Below are positions 44,742 through 53,880 of a stretch of DNA of 64,000 bases, piece by piece. Every line of letters starts with the position of its first letter. The stretch's first letter is position 1. A program made the position numbers and the translations under genes. Source of the DNA: Streptomyces sp. NBC_01497 (GTDB lineage Bacteria; Actinomycetota; Actinomycetes; Streptomycetales; Streptomycetaceae); NCBI RefSeq assembly GCF_036250695.1, contig NZ_CP109427.1, positions 930,001-994,000 of the forward strand, read 5' to 3'. Below the pieces are notes generated by a model. That model was given only the letters and a program-made list of their open reading frames with translations, searched no databases and had not been told where the DNA came from.

Positions 44742-45212
44742 TCAGGCGTCCTGCGGCAGGTCGAAACGGGCCGTGACCCGCTTGCCGACCGGGACGATCT
44801 CGGCGGTCACACTGTCGCTGACCGCGCGGACGATCTCCATGCCGTGGCCGCCGAGCCGGCTCGGGTCGGGCGGGAAGACACGGGGCAGCGTCGTGCTGCT
44901 GTCGTAGACCGTGACGGACACGTACCGCCCGGTGCCCTCCAGCTCGATCACGTACGGGCCGTGGCTGTGCCGCTCCGCGTTGGTCACCAGTTCACTGACG
45001 ACGAGCAGGATGTCGTCCCGCACGAGCTCGCCCAGCGGGGCCAGCCACTCGGCGCACAGCTGCTGCAGGAAGCGGATGGCGAGATCCCTGGCGGCGGCGA
45101 TGGAGCCGGGCTCCCCGGTGAATTCGGCGGCCCTGTTCAGGCTCTGTGTCGGCTGCACGAAAGACTCCGGGCGGTCGGGCAGCATCGCCCCTGAGATGGT
45201 CTGTTCGTTCAT
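44742..45212 (-). CDS. HATPase anti-sigma-type serine kinase
   Basis: 156 residues, GHKL ATPase of the RsbW/SpoIIAB type: N-box 'LLVVSELVTNAERHSHGPYV', G1-box 'PDPSRLGGHGMEIVRAVSDS', then 'GKRVTARFDLPQD'. ATG 45212 follows CAGGAGC. Such proteins phosphorylate STAS partners and hold sigma factors. The 44506-44741 gap holds no gene. Confidence 0.87.
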   Translation of the reverse strand: MNEQTISGAMLPDRPESFVQPTQSLNRAAEFTGEPGSIAAARDLAIRFLQQLCAEWLAPLGELVRDDILLVVSELVTNAERHSHGPYVIELEGTGRYVSVTVYDSSTTLPRVFPPDPSRLGGHGMEIVRAVSDSVTAEIVPVGKRVTARFDLPQDA

Positions 45213-45315
45213 TCGCTCCTGCCCGCGCACCTGTGGGCGTCCGGGATCTCCCTCGTCCGTCCCGGCTTATGCCCTCTCAGACGCATCTCATGCACACGAC
45301 CGTCGGTGAACGCCG

Positions 45316-45765
45316 TCATGAACGGCCGGGAAGCCGCACCACGGTCACGAAGAACTCGTCGATCTGCCGGACGGCGGCGATGAACTGGTCGAGGTCGACC
45401 GGCTTCGTGACATAGGCGTTGGCGTGCAGTTTGTAGCTGCGCAGGATGTCCTCCTCGGCGGAGGAGGTGGTGAGGACGACCACCGGGATGAGTGCCATCT
45501 CGGGGTCGGTCTTGATGCGTTCGAGAACCTGGCGCCCGTCGTAGCGGGGCAGGTTGAGGTCGAGCAGGATCAGGTCGGGACGCGGTGCGTCCTCGTGGGG
45601 GGCGAGCCGGTACAGGAAGTCCAGCGCTTCCTGGCCGTCGCGGACCACATGCAGCGTGTTGCGGATCTTGTTGTCCTCGAACGCCTCGCGGGTCATCAGC
45701 TCGTCACCCGCGTCGTCCTCGACCAGGAGGACCTCGATCGGCCGCGGCTGTGCGGGGTTGGTCAT
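45316..45765 (-). CDS. Rcp1-like stand-alone response regulator
   Basis: 149 residues, one receiver domain. 'IEVLLVEDDAGDELMTREAF' has the acidic pair, Asp69 in 'LILLDLNLPRYDGRQVLERI' is the phosphoacceptor, Thr-Thr in 'VVVLTTSSAEEDI' and Lys in 'AYVTKPVDLDQF' complete the site. No output domain, as in Rcp1 partners of phytochrome-type kinases. Its ATG overlaps the kinase stop (ATGA). Likely phosphorylated by that kinase. Confidence 0.92.
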   Translation of the reverse strand: MTNPAQPRPIEVLLVEDDAGDELMTREAFEDNKIRNTLHVVRDGQEALDFLYRLAPHEDAPRPDLILLDLNLPRYDGRQVLERIKTDPEMALIPVVVLTTSSAEEDILRSYKLHANAYVTKPVDLDQFIAAVRQIDEFFVTVVRLPGRS

Positions 45766-47399
45766 GCGACTGCTCCTGGAGTGGTGCCGACGGTGGCAGG
45801 GGCGGAGAGTGCCGGCGGCCTGGCCCCTGAGTGCTGGTCCGCGGCGGCGACGGGCAGGAGGAAGTGGAGGGCGGTGCCGCCGGTGGGCACCGGCTCCAGC
45901 CAGATCCGGCCGCCGTGGAACTCCACGATCTTCCGGCACAGGGCGAGTCCGATGCCGGTTCCCTCGTACTCGTCGCGCGCGTGCAGGCGCTGGAAGATGA
46001 CGAACACCTTCTCGCTGAACTCGGGGGCGACCCCGATGCCGTTGTCGGTCACGCTGAGGTGCCACGCGGCGCCGTCCCCCGCACCCGGTTCCGAGTCCTC
46101 GCGCACGCAGTCGATCACGATGCGGCTGGGCCGGTCGGGCTTGCGGAACTTGATGGCGTTGCCGACGAGGTTCTGCCAGAGCATCGCGAGGGTGGTGGGA
46201 TCGCCGTGCACCTCGGGCAGCGGCGCCTCGCGTACGACGGTGACCCCGTTCTCCTCGATGACCATCGCGAGGTTGCCGAGAGCGCGGTCGAGGGTCGTTT
46301 CCAGCTCGACGGCCTGCCAGGCGTCGTGGACGCGTCCGACGCGGGAGAACGTCAGCAGGTCGTTGATGAGGACCTGCATGCGCTTGGCTCCGTCGACGGC
46401 GAAGTCGATGTACTGCTTGCCCCGGTCGTCCATCCGGTCCCCGTACCGCTTCTCCAGGAGCTGGCAGAACGAGGCGACCTTGCGCAGCGGCTCCTGGAGG
46501 TCGTGCGAGGCGACGTACGCGAACTGCTCCAGCTCCGAGTTCGAGCGGCGCAGTTCCTCCGTCTGCTCGGCGAGGAGCGCCTCGCGCTCGTTGCTGGCTT
46601 CCAGTTCCTCGACGATGCGGGCACGCATCGCCTCGACGGCGGCTCCGACGGCGCGCAGATCCGACGGGCCCGCGACCTCGATACGGCTGCCGAAGGCGCC
46701 GGCCCGCACCCCGTCCGAGGCGGCCCGGAGCTGGTTCAGCGGCCGGCCGACCATGAAGTGGAGGAGGAAGGCCAGGGCCACCACGGCGGCCACGAACACC
46801 GCCAGCATGATGAGGAAGACGACCTCGCTGACGTGCCGGCTGTGATCGAGCCGGGTCCGCGCCTGGTCCCTGGCCGCATCGAGGTGGTTCCCCTGGATGG
46901 TGAACAGGGCCCGCAGCCTGTCGAACTGGGTCTTGCTGCGGTTGAGCTGGGCGCCGGATGCGGTGAGCTTGCCGTTCTGCCGGACCTGGGCGATGAGCGG
47001 ATCGGCGATGTCGCGCCGCCAGGTGGCGGCTGCGCGCGAGATGGCGTCGCTGTCGCCGAGGAGCTTCGGGTCACCCGCCAGGATGCGGTGCACGTTGGCC
47101 GTGAACTGCCGTTCGCCCGTGACACCGTCGGTGTAGGGCTGCAGGAAGGACGGGTCCCCCGTCAGCGCGTAGCCCCGTACGCCGGTCTCCTGGTCGAGCA
47201 GGGACTTCTGGAGCTGGAAGACGGCGGCGCGGGCCGGCTGGATGCGGTCGGTCAGCTCGTTGCTGCGGTCGTTGGTCTGGGAGATCAGCACACCGCCGAC
47301 GGCGGCGCAGCCGCACACCACGACGGCCATGGCGGCCAGGATGAGCCGGCCCCAGCCCTGTACGGACAGCCGGTCGCGGGTCAGGTGCCAGAGTTTCAT
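45762..47399 (-). CDS. CHASE3-HAMP sensor histidine kinase
   Basis: 545 residues. TM1 ('LILAAMAVVVCGCAAVGGVL'), an extracytoplasmic CHASE3-type helical domain ('AVFQLQKSLLDQETGVRGYA', 'LTGDPSFLQPY'), TM2 ('VVFLIMLAVFVAAVVALAFL'), HAMP, coiled coil 'ELRRSNSELEQFAYVASHDL' with the phospho-His near residue 299, and HATPase ('LWQNLVGNAIKFRKPDRP', 'VTDNGIGVAPEFSEKVF', 'GTGIGLALCRKIVEFHGG'). The kinase core is of the phytochrome/Cph1 type. It lies between REC-PP2C and the response regulator, overlapping both by 4 bp. Confidence 0.93.
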   Translation of the reverse strand: MKLWHLTRDRLSVQGWGRLILAAMAVVVCGCAAVGGVLISQTNDRSNELTDRIQPARAAVFQLQKSLLDQETGVRGYALTGDPSFLQPYTDGVTGERQFTANVHRILAGDPKLLGDSDAISRAAATWRRDIADPLIAQVRQNGKLTASGAQLNRSKTQFDRLRALFTIQGNHLDAARDQARTRLDHSRHVSEVVFLIMLAVFVAAVVALAFLLHFMVGRPLNQLRAASDGVRAGAFGSRIEVAGPSDLRAVGAAVEAMRARIVEELEASNEREALLAEQTEELRRSNSELEQFAYVASHDLQEPLRKVASFCQLLEKRYGDRMDDRGKQYIDFAVDGAKRMQVLINDLLTFSRVGRVHDAWQAVELETTLDRALGNLAMVIEENGVTVVREAPLPEVHGDPTTLAMLWQNLVGNAIKFRKPDRPSRIVIDCVREDSEPGAGDGAAWHLSVTDNGIGVAPEFSEKVFVIFQRLHARDEYEGTGIGLALCRKIVEFHGGRIWLEPVPTGGTALHFLLPVAAADQHSGARPPALSAPATVGTTPGAVA

Positions 47400-48676
47400 G
47401 CGGGGCCTCCCCAGCCGAGGTGGAGCACGGCGACATCGTCGGCGAGCCCGCCGAAGGGCGCGGCGCCCGCCGTGGCCTCGGCGACCAGCGTGTCGACGAA
47501 ATCCCGGGCGGGCAGCGTGCTGTGCCGTCTCGCGAGGTCGAGCAGACCCTCCTCGCCGAGGCGGCTGGTCGGGCCGGTACGGCCCTCGAAGAGGCCGTCG
47601 GTGAACAGGACGACATGCCCGCCGGGCGGCAGCGGCACCGTGCTCTCGGTCCAGCGGCCGGCGCCGGGCAGCAGGCCGAGCGCCATGCCGACGCGCGGCT
47701 CCACCCAGGTCACGGAGGAGCCGTCGCGCACCAGCAGGCCGGGGTGGCCGGCCCGGACGATGCGCACCTCGGTGCCACCGGGCGGGAAGGCCAGCGAGGT
47801 CACGGTCGCGAAGACGTGGTGGTCGGAGCGCTCCGCGACGAGGATCTCCTCCAGCAGCCCCGCAAGGGCCAGGGGCGGGGTGCCGCACAGGATGGCCGTG
47901 CGCCAGGCGACCCGCAGGCAGACTCCGAGAGCGGCCTCCGCGGCGCCGTGGCCCGACACGTCTCCTATGACGGCGTGCACGGTGCCGTCGGCGGTCTGCA
48001 CGACGTCGTAGAAGTCGCCGCTGAGAAGAGCGTGGGCGCGGCCCGGCTCGTAACGGGCGAACGCCTGGAAGTCGTCGCCGCGCAGCAGCGGTACGGGCAG
48101 CAGCCCCCGCTCCAGGCGTGCGTTCTCGCGGGCCATCAGCTCGTTGGCGCGCAGGGCCGCCGTGGTGCGCTCGACCTGCTTGCGCTGGAGCGCGTAGCGG
48201 ACGGCGCGGCTGAGGATCTCCGGGTCGAGCCGGTCCTTGACGAGGTAGTCCTGGGCGCCGGTGGCGACCGCGGTGAGGCCGGTCCCGCCCTCCGCCATGC
48301 CGGTGAGGACCACGATGGCCGCGTCGGGTGCGGCACTGACGATCCGGGTCACGGCGTCGACGCCGTGGGCGTCGGGGAGGTGGAGGTCGAGCAGGACGCA
48401 GACGGGTCCAGTGGACGCGGTGAGGTGCCGCTGTGCCTCGGTGATCGTCTTGCACCAGGTGAGGGTGGACTCCAGATCGCTGTCCGTGAGCATCTCCTCG
48501 ACGAGCAGCGCGTCGCCGGGGTCGTCCTCCACGAGAAGCAGCACGGGGTCCACGGCACGCCGCGGATCGTGTACTCCCGTGGCGCTCTCCTGCGCGGGTA
48601 CGGTGCGGGAGACCCGCGCGCGCACTCGTCCTGGCCGCAGTTGCGGCGAAGGCACCCCCAGGGGCGACTCAGCCAC
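47396..48676 (-). CDS. Response regulator-PP2C phosphatase fusion (RssB/RsbU-like)
   Basis: 426 residues from GTG 48676. Receiver domain about 43-160: 'DPVLLLVEDDPGDALLVEEM', Asp97 in 'VCVLLDLHLPDAHGVDAVTR', 'VVLTGMAEGG', 'AQDYLVKDRLDPE'. Linker helix, then SpoIIE domain: 'LLSGDFYDVVQTADGTVHAV', 'IGDVSGHGAAEAALGVCLRV', 'FTDGLFEGR', 'LADDVAVLHLGW'. It links phosphorelay input to STAS dephosphorylation. First gene of the three-gene overlapping operon with the kinase and response regulator. Confidence 0.92.
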   Translation of the reverse strand: MAESPLGVPSPQLRPGRVRARVSRTVPAQESATGVHDPRRAVDPVLLLVEDDPGDALLVEEMLTDSDLESTLTWCKTITEAQRHLTASTGPVCVLLDLHLPDAHGVDAVTRIVSAAPDAAIVVLTGMAEGGTGLTAVATGAQDYLVKDRLDPEILSRAVRYALQRKQVERTTAALRANELMARENARLERGLLPVPLLRGDDFQAFARYEPGRAHALLSGDFYDVVQTADGTVHAVIGDVSGHGAAEAALGVCLRVAWRTAILCGTPPLALAGLLEEILVAERSDHHVFATVTSLAFPPGGTEVRIVRAGHPGLLVRDGSSVTWVEPRVGMALGLLPGAGRWTESTVPLPPGGHVVLFTDGLFEGRTGPTSRLGEEGLLDLARRHSTLPARDFVDTLVAEATAGAAPFGGLADDVAVLHLGWGGPA

Positions 48677-48908
48677 GGCTCACACCCCCACTCACCACGC
48701 GACGCCCGGGTACGACGCCACTCTTCGGCGCGAAGCATATGCGACAACCGCTGTGGTGTTTCCAGGGCGGCCGGATACCGGCCCACGGGCCTTGGGGCAT
48801 ATGCCCGAGGGCTCAGGACCGGATCCGTACCAGGAAGGACGCGTCACCTCCGGGCTCAGCGGGCAGACGGACCGGCATGGACAAGAGCCGCAAACGGGGG
48901 GTGCGAGG

Positions 48909-49331
48909 ATGACCACCGTGGATGAGGGGCCCAGGAGCACGGTCGCCGGGAACGCGGTGCGGCTGGATGCCTTGCCCGCGGGCGCCGCCGAGGCACGCGA
49001 TCTCACCGCCACGTATCTGTCCGGACACCGCGACCGGGTACCGGGACCCGTCCTGGACGACGTCCTGCTCGTGGTCTCCGAACTCGTGACGAACGCGCTG
49101 CGCCACGCGGGCGGGGTGACCGGTATGAGTGTCGCCCTGCGGCGCGGCGGCGTGGAGGTGACCGTTCAGGACGGCAGCCGCAAGCGGCCCGTGGCACGCC
49201 ACCATGGCGCGAACTGGCTCCCGGGCGGGTACGGCTGGCAGATGGTGTCGCGGCTCGCGAAGGCCTGTGTGCTGCCGCTCGGCGCCGACGGCAAGCTCGT
49301 GCGGGCGACGGTCCCGCTGCACCGCGCGTGA
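48909..49331 (+). CDS. HATPase anti-sigma-type serine kinase (second copy)
   Basis: 140 residues. 'LLVVSELVTNALRHAGGVTG' (N-box) and 'WLPGGYGWQMVSRLAKACVL' (G1-like, but with YGW in place of the usual HGL) are visible. ATG 48909 with GCGAGG. Divergent from the REC-PP2C operon across 232 bp. The altered G1 box may affect ATP turnover. Together with 44742-45212 it gives two kinase candidates for one STAS protein. Confidence 0.82.
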   Translation: MTTVDEGPRSTVAGNAVRLDALPAGAAEARDLTATYLSGHRDRVPGPVLDDVLLVVSELVTNALRHAGGVTGMSVALRRGGVEVTVQDGSRKRPVARHHGANWLPGGYGWQMVSRLAKACVLPLGADGKLVRATVPLHRA

Positions 49332-49864
49332 CCGGGCTCCGCCGGAGACAACCGGGGCAGGAGCAGACGGTGCGGGCCGCGCGGGAGCGACGGGGCACGG
49401 CCTGCCCGGGATTCGGGGCACGGCAGGCTCGGTGATCATGTACGGGACACGGGCGCCGGCCGCGCGCCGAGCGGGCCGTCGCGGCACCTCTTCGGGACGG
49501 GCACGGGAAGGGCCGACCACCGCGGGCGAGCAGGAGAGCGGAGTCCGGCCCCTCGGGCCCCGGCACCTGGGCCCAGGCCGTCGACCGTACGAGATGGCGA
49601 CGGCTCTTCCGGCTGCCACCGGGCATCGCGGCCGGCGCCGGGGCCGCTCATGAAGGAGTGCCGGCACCGACCGCGATCCAGTGGCCGCGCGCTGCGGAGG
49701 CTTCCGCCCCCCGCTTCCCCCCAGAACCGGTTCGCAGCGCGCTGTACGAGAAGGATGACGCAGCGAGCCGCTCATTTCTTCGTTCAGCTTCTCTTACGAA
49801 ATACCGTGTGAATAATTAAGAGTCCTAGGACCCCTCTCCCCTTCCCCCCGGAGGGCCACCGGAC
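49332..49864. other. Intergenic region with AT-rich promoter segment
   Basis: 530 bp with no supported gene. Its last 90 bp include aaataccgtgtgaataatta (about 49798-49817), unusually AT-rich for this genome and directly before the XRE gene, so likely its promoter. Confidence 0.45.
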
Positions 49865-50686
49865 ATGCACAAGAAGGCGCTCAGCGCCATGCTGCGCGAA
49901 CGCCGCGCCCTGATCACCCCCGAGTCGCACGGGCTGCTCCGGCCCACCGGTCAGGGCAGGCGCGCGCCCGGCCTCTCCCAGCAGCAGGTGGACCTGCTGC
50001 TGAACCGGGCCATCCACACCTACCACCGCCTGGAGTCGGGCACCTACCACAACCCCCCGGTCAGCCTGTTGCGCGAAGTGGCTCAGCTGTTCAAGCTCGA
50101 CGAGCAGGAATGGGTCTCCCTGTGCCGCTACGCCCGCGACGAGGACCCGCCCGGGCCGCTGCGGCCCTCGGCGGGCAAGGAGATCCCCGGCATGTGGCAG
50201 GAGGCCGTCGAGGGCATCCTGCATCCCGCGTACATCACGGACGCCTCCTGGGACATGCTCGCGTGCAACAGCCCGTTCACCGAGATGCTCCCGGAGGGGC
50301 GCGTACCGGCGAACATGATGCGCTACATGCTGCTCGACCCCGACGGTCGCACGATCCTCGGTGACTGGGAGACCGCCTGGGCACCGCTGCTGGTCCCGCA
50401 GTTGCGCGCCGCGCTGGTCGCCAGGCCCGCCGACCCGGTCCTCCGCGAGATCGAACGCGCGGTGCTCTGCGACCCGCTGGCGGCGCCGCTGTACGAGGCC
50501 GGCGGGGCGGTCATCCACCCCGACGGCGACGAACGGCCCATCCGGCACGTCAAACTGGGGCCCGGCTGGCTGCGGATGTGCGCGGCCCAGCCGCTCGCGT
50601 CGCCGGGCGCGCGGCTCATCATCCTGATGTACCGGCAGGGGCCGCGGCACGGTGAGGCGCCGGCGATCCGGTCGCACCCGGCCTGA
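49865..50686 (+). CDS. XRE-family regulator with MmyB-like ligand domain
   Basis: 273 residues. HTH at the N-terminus ('APGLSQQQVDLLLNRAIHTY', 'HRLESGTYHNPPVSLLREVA'), then the MmyB-like domain ('AYITDASWDMLACNSPFTEM', 'MMRYMLLDPDGRTILGDWET'), which binds fatty-acid-like ligands in known members. Streptomycetes have many such proteins, often next to redox enzymes; here the neighbours are an ABC transporter (convergent) and the HATPase gene. Confidence 0.85.
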   Translation: MHKKALSAMLRERRALITPESHGLLRPTGQGRRAPGLSQQQVDLLLNRAIHTYHRLESGTYHNPPVSLLREVAQLFKLDEQEWVSLCRYARDEDPPGPLRPSAGKEIPGMWQEAVEGILHPAYITDASWDMLACNSPFTEMLPEGRVPANMMRYMLLDPDGRTILGDWETAWAPLLVPQLRAALVARPADPVLREIERAVLCDPLAAPLYEAGGAVIHPDGDERPIRHVKLGPGWLRMCAAQPLASPGARLIILMYRQGPRHGEAPAIRSHPA

Positions 50687-50776
50687 GCCGGGTGCGGGCG
50701 GGAGAGCCGATCCGCCCGCACCCGTGCCACGGCCGGAGCCTCGGCCCTTACCCGCGCCCTGGGCCGAGCCGCAGCC

Positions 50777-50802
50777 GCCGTCATCCGCCGCCGGATGACG
50801 GC
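50777..50802. terminator. Bidirectional terminator hairpin
   Basis: gccgtcatccg and cggatgacggc, perfect 11-bp arms around a 4-nt loop, lie between the convergent XRE (stop 50686) and substrate-binding-protein (stop 50812) genes. Confidence 0.75.
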
Positions 50803-50811
50803 GCGCGGCCG

Positions 50812-51885
50812 TCAGGAGTTCCCGAGGGGCAGTCCCGGCGGGTTGACGCGGGAGGTCGCGACGGCCTCGTTCGTCAGGTTCCACGCCTTCAGCCAGGCGG
50901 CGTACTGGCCGTTCTTGATCAGGTAGTTCACGGCGTCGGCGAGGGGCTTGGCGAGACCGCTGTCCTTCTTGGCCGTGGCGCAGATCAGCCCCTGGAGGGT
51001 GGAGCCCGCCCCCGAGTACGTGCCCGCGCTGCGGGTGGCGTTGGGCGTGTTCGCGGTGCGGACGGTGTGGTACGCGACGCTGGGGTTGGGCGCGAGGTAC
51101 GCGTCGATCCGGCCCGCGTTGAGCGCCAGATAGGTGCTGTTGGCGTCCTGGAAGTACTTGACGGTCAGGGTCTTGCCCGCGGCTTCGAGCTGGTCCCGCC
51201 AGTGCAGCAGGAGCTTCTCCTGGTTGGTTCCCGCGCCCACGGCGACCGTCTTGCCGGCCAGGCTGCGGTAGGTTCCGTCGAACGTCCAGCCGTCCGACTT
51301 GCGCACCTCGAAGCCGAGGTTGTCCTTGCGGTAGCAGGCGAACTCGTACTTCTCCTTCCGTTGTTCGGTGTCCGTGATGTTGGAGAAGCCGACATCGGTG
51401 CGACCGCTGTCGATGCCGACGAAGAGGTTGTCCCAGGTCGCGTTGGCGAGTTGGGGCCGCAGGCCGAACACCGCCGCGACAAGACGGCCGAGGTCGGGTT
51501 CCGAACCTGTCAGGGACTTCTGGTCGTCACCGACGTATCCGAGCGGAGGCGAACCGGCCGGCAGGAAGCCCAGCCCGATGTCGAGGCTGCCCTTCTTCAC
51601 CAGGCTTTTCGGCAGTTCCGCCCGGATGGCGGCCACTTCGGGGACCTTGACGGTGGCCTGGCGGGCTGCCCCGTTGGACAGGGCCCCGACGACGACCGCG
51701 CCCTTCGCCGTGGCACCGCCCCCGGCGCCGGCGACGGCGTCTGACGAAGGGGAGCTGCCACCGCAGGCGGTGAGGGCTACGGCCAGGGCCAGGACGGCGG
51801 ACGCTCCGACGAGCCCCCGCGCGAGGCGAGGGCGAAGAGCGGGCCGGGTGCGTCGGGTGCGGACGCGCGTACGGAAGGACGGCAT
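50812..51885 (-). CDS. Amino acid ABC transporter substrate-binding lipoprotein
   Basis: 357 residues. Signal peptide with Arg-rich start and lipobox 'LALAVALTACGG' (lipidated Cys41). Mature part is a type II periplasmic-binding fold of the SBP-bac-3 family: 'GSEPDLGRLVAAVFGLRPQL', 'DVGFSNITDTEQRKEKYEFA', 'LAGKTVAVGAGTNQEKLLLH', 'ALNAGRIDAYLAPNPSVAYH'. It would pass a polar amino acid or opine to the fused permease-ATPase encoded 126 bp downstream of it in map terms and upstream in transcription. Confidence 0.9.
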   Translation of the reverse strand: MPSFRTRVRTRRTRPALRPRLARGLVGASAVLALAVALTACGGSSPSSDAVAGAGGGATAKGAVVVGALSNGAARQATVKVPEVAAIRAELPKSLVKKGSLDIGLGFLPAGSPPLGYVGDDQKSLTGSEPDLGRLVAAVFGLRPQLANATWDNLFVGIDSGRTDVGFSNITDTEQRKEKYEFACYRKDNLGFEVRKSDGWTFDGTYRSLAGKTVAVGAGTNQEKLLLHWRDQLEAAGKTLTVKYFQDANSTYLALNAGRIDAYLAPNPSVAYHTVRTANTPNATRSAGTYSGAGSTLQGLICATAKKDSGLAKPLADAVNYLIKNGQYAAWLKAWNLTNEAVATSRVNPPGLPLGNS

Positions 51886-52011
51886 GGGAATCCTCGGGCT
51901 TCAGGAGTGGGAAGAAGGAAGAAGTCGGGCGAGAGCGGGGAGTAGAGGGGAACAGGACGCGACGGGCGCGGCCGGACGCGCAGCGGGCGGAGGAAGGGGA
52001 AGGCGGGGCGG

Positions 52012-53880
52012 TCAGATGACGCGGCTGAGGAACTCGCGCGTACGAGGCTGCTCGGGGTGCACCAACACCCTGTCGGGCGGACCCTGTTCGACGATCCGGC
52101 CGCCGTCGAGGAAGACGACGTCGTCGGCCACCTCGCGGGCGAAGCCGATCTCGTGCGTCACCACGATCAGGGTCGTACCGCTGTCGGCGAGGGACTTGAT
52201 GACGGACAGCACCTCGCCGACGAGCTCCGGGTCGAGGGCGGAGGTGGGTTCGTCGAAGAGGATCACGCCGGGTTCCATGGCGAGCGCCCGCGCGATGGCC
52301 ACGCGCTGCTGCTGCCCGCCCGAGAGCTGTCGCGGGTAGGCGTCGGTCTTGCCGGCGAGCCCGACGCGGCCGAGCAGGGTCCCGGCCCACTCCCGCGCGT
52401 CGGCCCGCGTCCTGCGCCCGGTGGCCACCGGCGCTGCGGCCACGTTCTCCGCCGCTGTCAGGTGGGGGAAGAGGTTGAAGTCCTGGAAGACGAAGCCGAT
52501 ACGGCTGCGTTGGGCACGGATCGCGCGGTCGCCGAGTTCCCGCAGCCGCTCCCCCTGCCGGCGTACTCCGATCAGTTCACCGTTCACCCGGACGTGCCCG
52601 GCGTCGAGTTTCTCCAGATGGTTGACGGCGCGCAGCAGGGTGGACTTGCCGCTGCCGGACGGCCCGAGCACGACGGTGACGCGCCCCGCGGGGACCGTCA
52701 GGTCGACGCCGTCGAGCACATGGTGGGCGCCGTACCACTTGTGGGCGCCGCACACCTCCACGGCCGCGGGTGCCGCCGGGGCGCCGGGAGCGGAGTCGGC
52801 GCCGGGAAGAGCCCCGGTGCCGGCGTACGCCGTGCCCGCCGCGGCGGGAGGGTCGGTGTGTGTGCTCACGAGGCGGCCCCCCAGGGCGATCCGGGCCCGC
52901 AGGCCGCGCACGGCGGTGCGCACTCTGGCGAGCGGGGTGGGCGGCAGCGCTCGCAGCGCGCCGCGGGCGAAGTGCCGTTCCACGTAGTACTGGACGACGG
53001 AGACGGCGCTGGTGAGGATGACGTACCAGACGGTGGCGACGAGCAGCAGCGGCACCACGTCACCCGGGAAGGTGCTGCCCATGTTCTGGACCTGGCCGAA
53101 CAGGTCGAGCAGGGAGACGTAGAAGACCAGGGACGTACTTTTGACCAGTCCGATCAGCTGGTTCACGTAGGACGGCACGATGGCTCGAAGCGCCTGGGGC
53201 AGGACGATGCGGGTGAACCGGTAGCCGCCGGGCAACCCGAGTGCGTCGGCCGCCTCGTGCTGTCCCTGATCGACCGAGAGCAGTCCCGCACGGACCACTT
53301 CGGCGGCGTACGCCGCTTCGTTGAGACTCAGCCCCACCACGGCGATGACGAGGTCGGTGGCGAGACGGGACTCGTCCAAATGGACGAAGCCGGGCCCGAA
53401 GGGGACACCGAGGGTCAGGGACTTGTACAGGGCCGAGAAGTTGTAGAGGAACAACAGGACGACGATGAGCGGCACCGACCGGAACAGCCATATGTAGAGC
53501 CAACTGACCGTTTGGAGAACGGGGTTGCGTGACAGTCGGCCGAGGGCCAGCAGGATGCCGCCGACCGGACCCAGCACCGCGCTGTACGCGGTGACCTTGA
53601 GTGTGATCAGCAGTCCGCCGAGGATGGACGGCCGCAGGAACCAGTACTGGAACCGGTCCCACTGGTAGAACGGGTTGGTTGCCAGGCCATGGGCGACCTG
53701 GGCCACCACCACCAGCACCACCAGTGTGGCGACCCAGCGCCAGGGGCGACGCAGCGGCAGCACACGCTGTGCGGCGGCCGGCGGCCCCCCGGCGCCTTTC
53801 GCCGGCGGGGGCGCGGACAGGACGGGCGGGGCGGCCGGCGCGAGAACGGGCGCCGGCGCGGCTGCGGGTGGCTCACTCAT
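52012..53880 (-). CDS. Fused amino acid ABC transporter permease-ATPase
   Basis: 622 residues in one frame. Residues ~45-300 are a HisM/GlnP-type permease with about five TM segments and the EAA loop '[20 protein letters not shown]'. A Pro/Ala linker (~310-370) follows. Residues ~375-622 are a GlnQ-type ATPase: Walker A 'GPSGSGKST' near 404, Q-loop '[12 protein letters not shown]', signature '[20 protein letters not shown]' near 518, Walker B '[13 protein letters not shown]', H-loop 'VTHE'. Normally these are two genes. All ATPase motifs are intact, so the fusion looks functional. ATG 53880 is the start after TGGAG. Confidence 0.92.
   Translation of the reverse strand: MSEPPAAAPAPVLAPAAPPVLSAPPPAKGAGGPPAAAQRVLPLRRPWRWVATLVVLVVVAQVAHGLATNPFYQWDRFQYWFLRPSILGGLLITLKVTAYSAVLGPVGGILLALGRLSRNPVLQTVSWLYIWLFRSVPLIVVLLFLYNFSALYKSLTLGVPFGPGFVHLDESRLATDLVIAVVGLSLNEAAYAAEVVRAGLLSVDQGQHEAADALGLPGGYRFTRIVLPQALRAIVPSYVNQLIGLVKSTSLVFYVSLLDLFGQVQNMGSTFPGDVVPLLLVATVWYVILTSAVSVVQYYVERHFARGALRALPPTPLARVRTAVRGLRARIALGGRLVSTHTDPPAAAGTAYAGTGALPGADSAPGAPAAPAAVEVCGAHKWYGAHHVLDGVDLTVPAGRVTVVLGPSGSGKSTLLRAVNHLEKLDAGHVRVNGELIGVRRQGERLRELGDRAIRAQRSRIGFVFQDFNLFPHLTAAENVAAAPVATGRRTRADAREWAGTLLGRVGLAGKTDAYPRQLSGGQQQRVAIARALAMEPGVILFDEPTSALDPELVGEVLSVIKSLADSGTTLIVVTHEIGFAREVADDVVFLDGGRIVEQGPPDRVLVHPEQPRTREFLSRVI

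Noticed and set aside
47420..48925. 501-codon plus-strand frame
   Set aside because: Antisense of the REC-PP2C gene.
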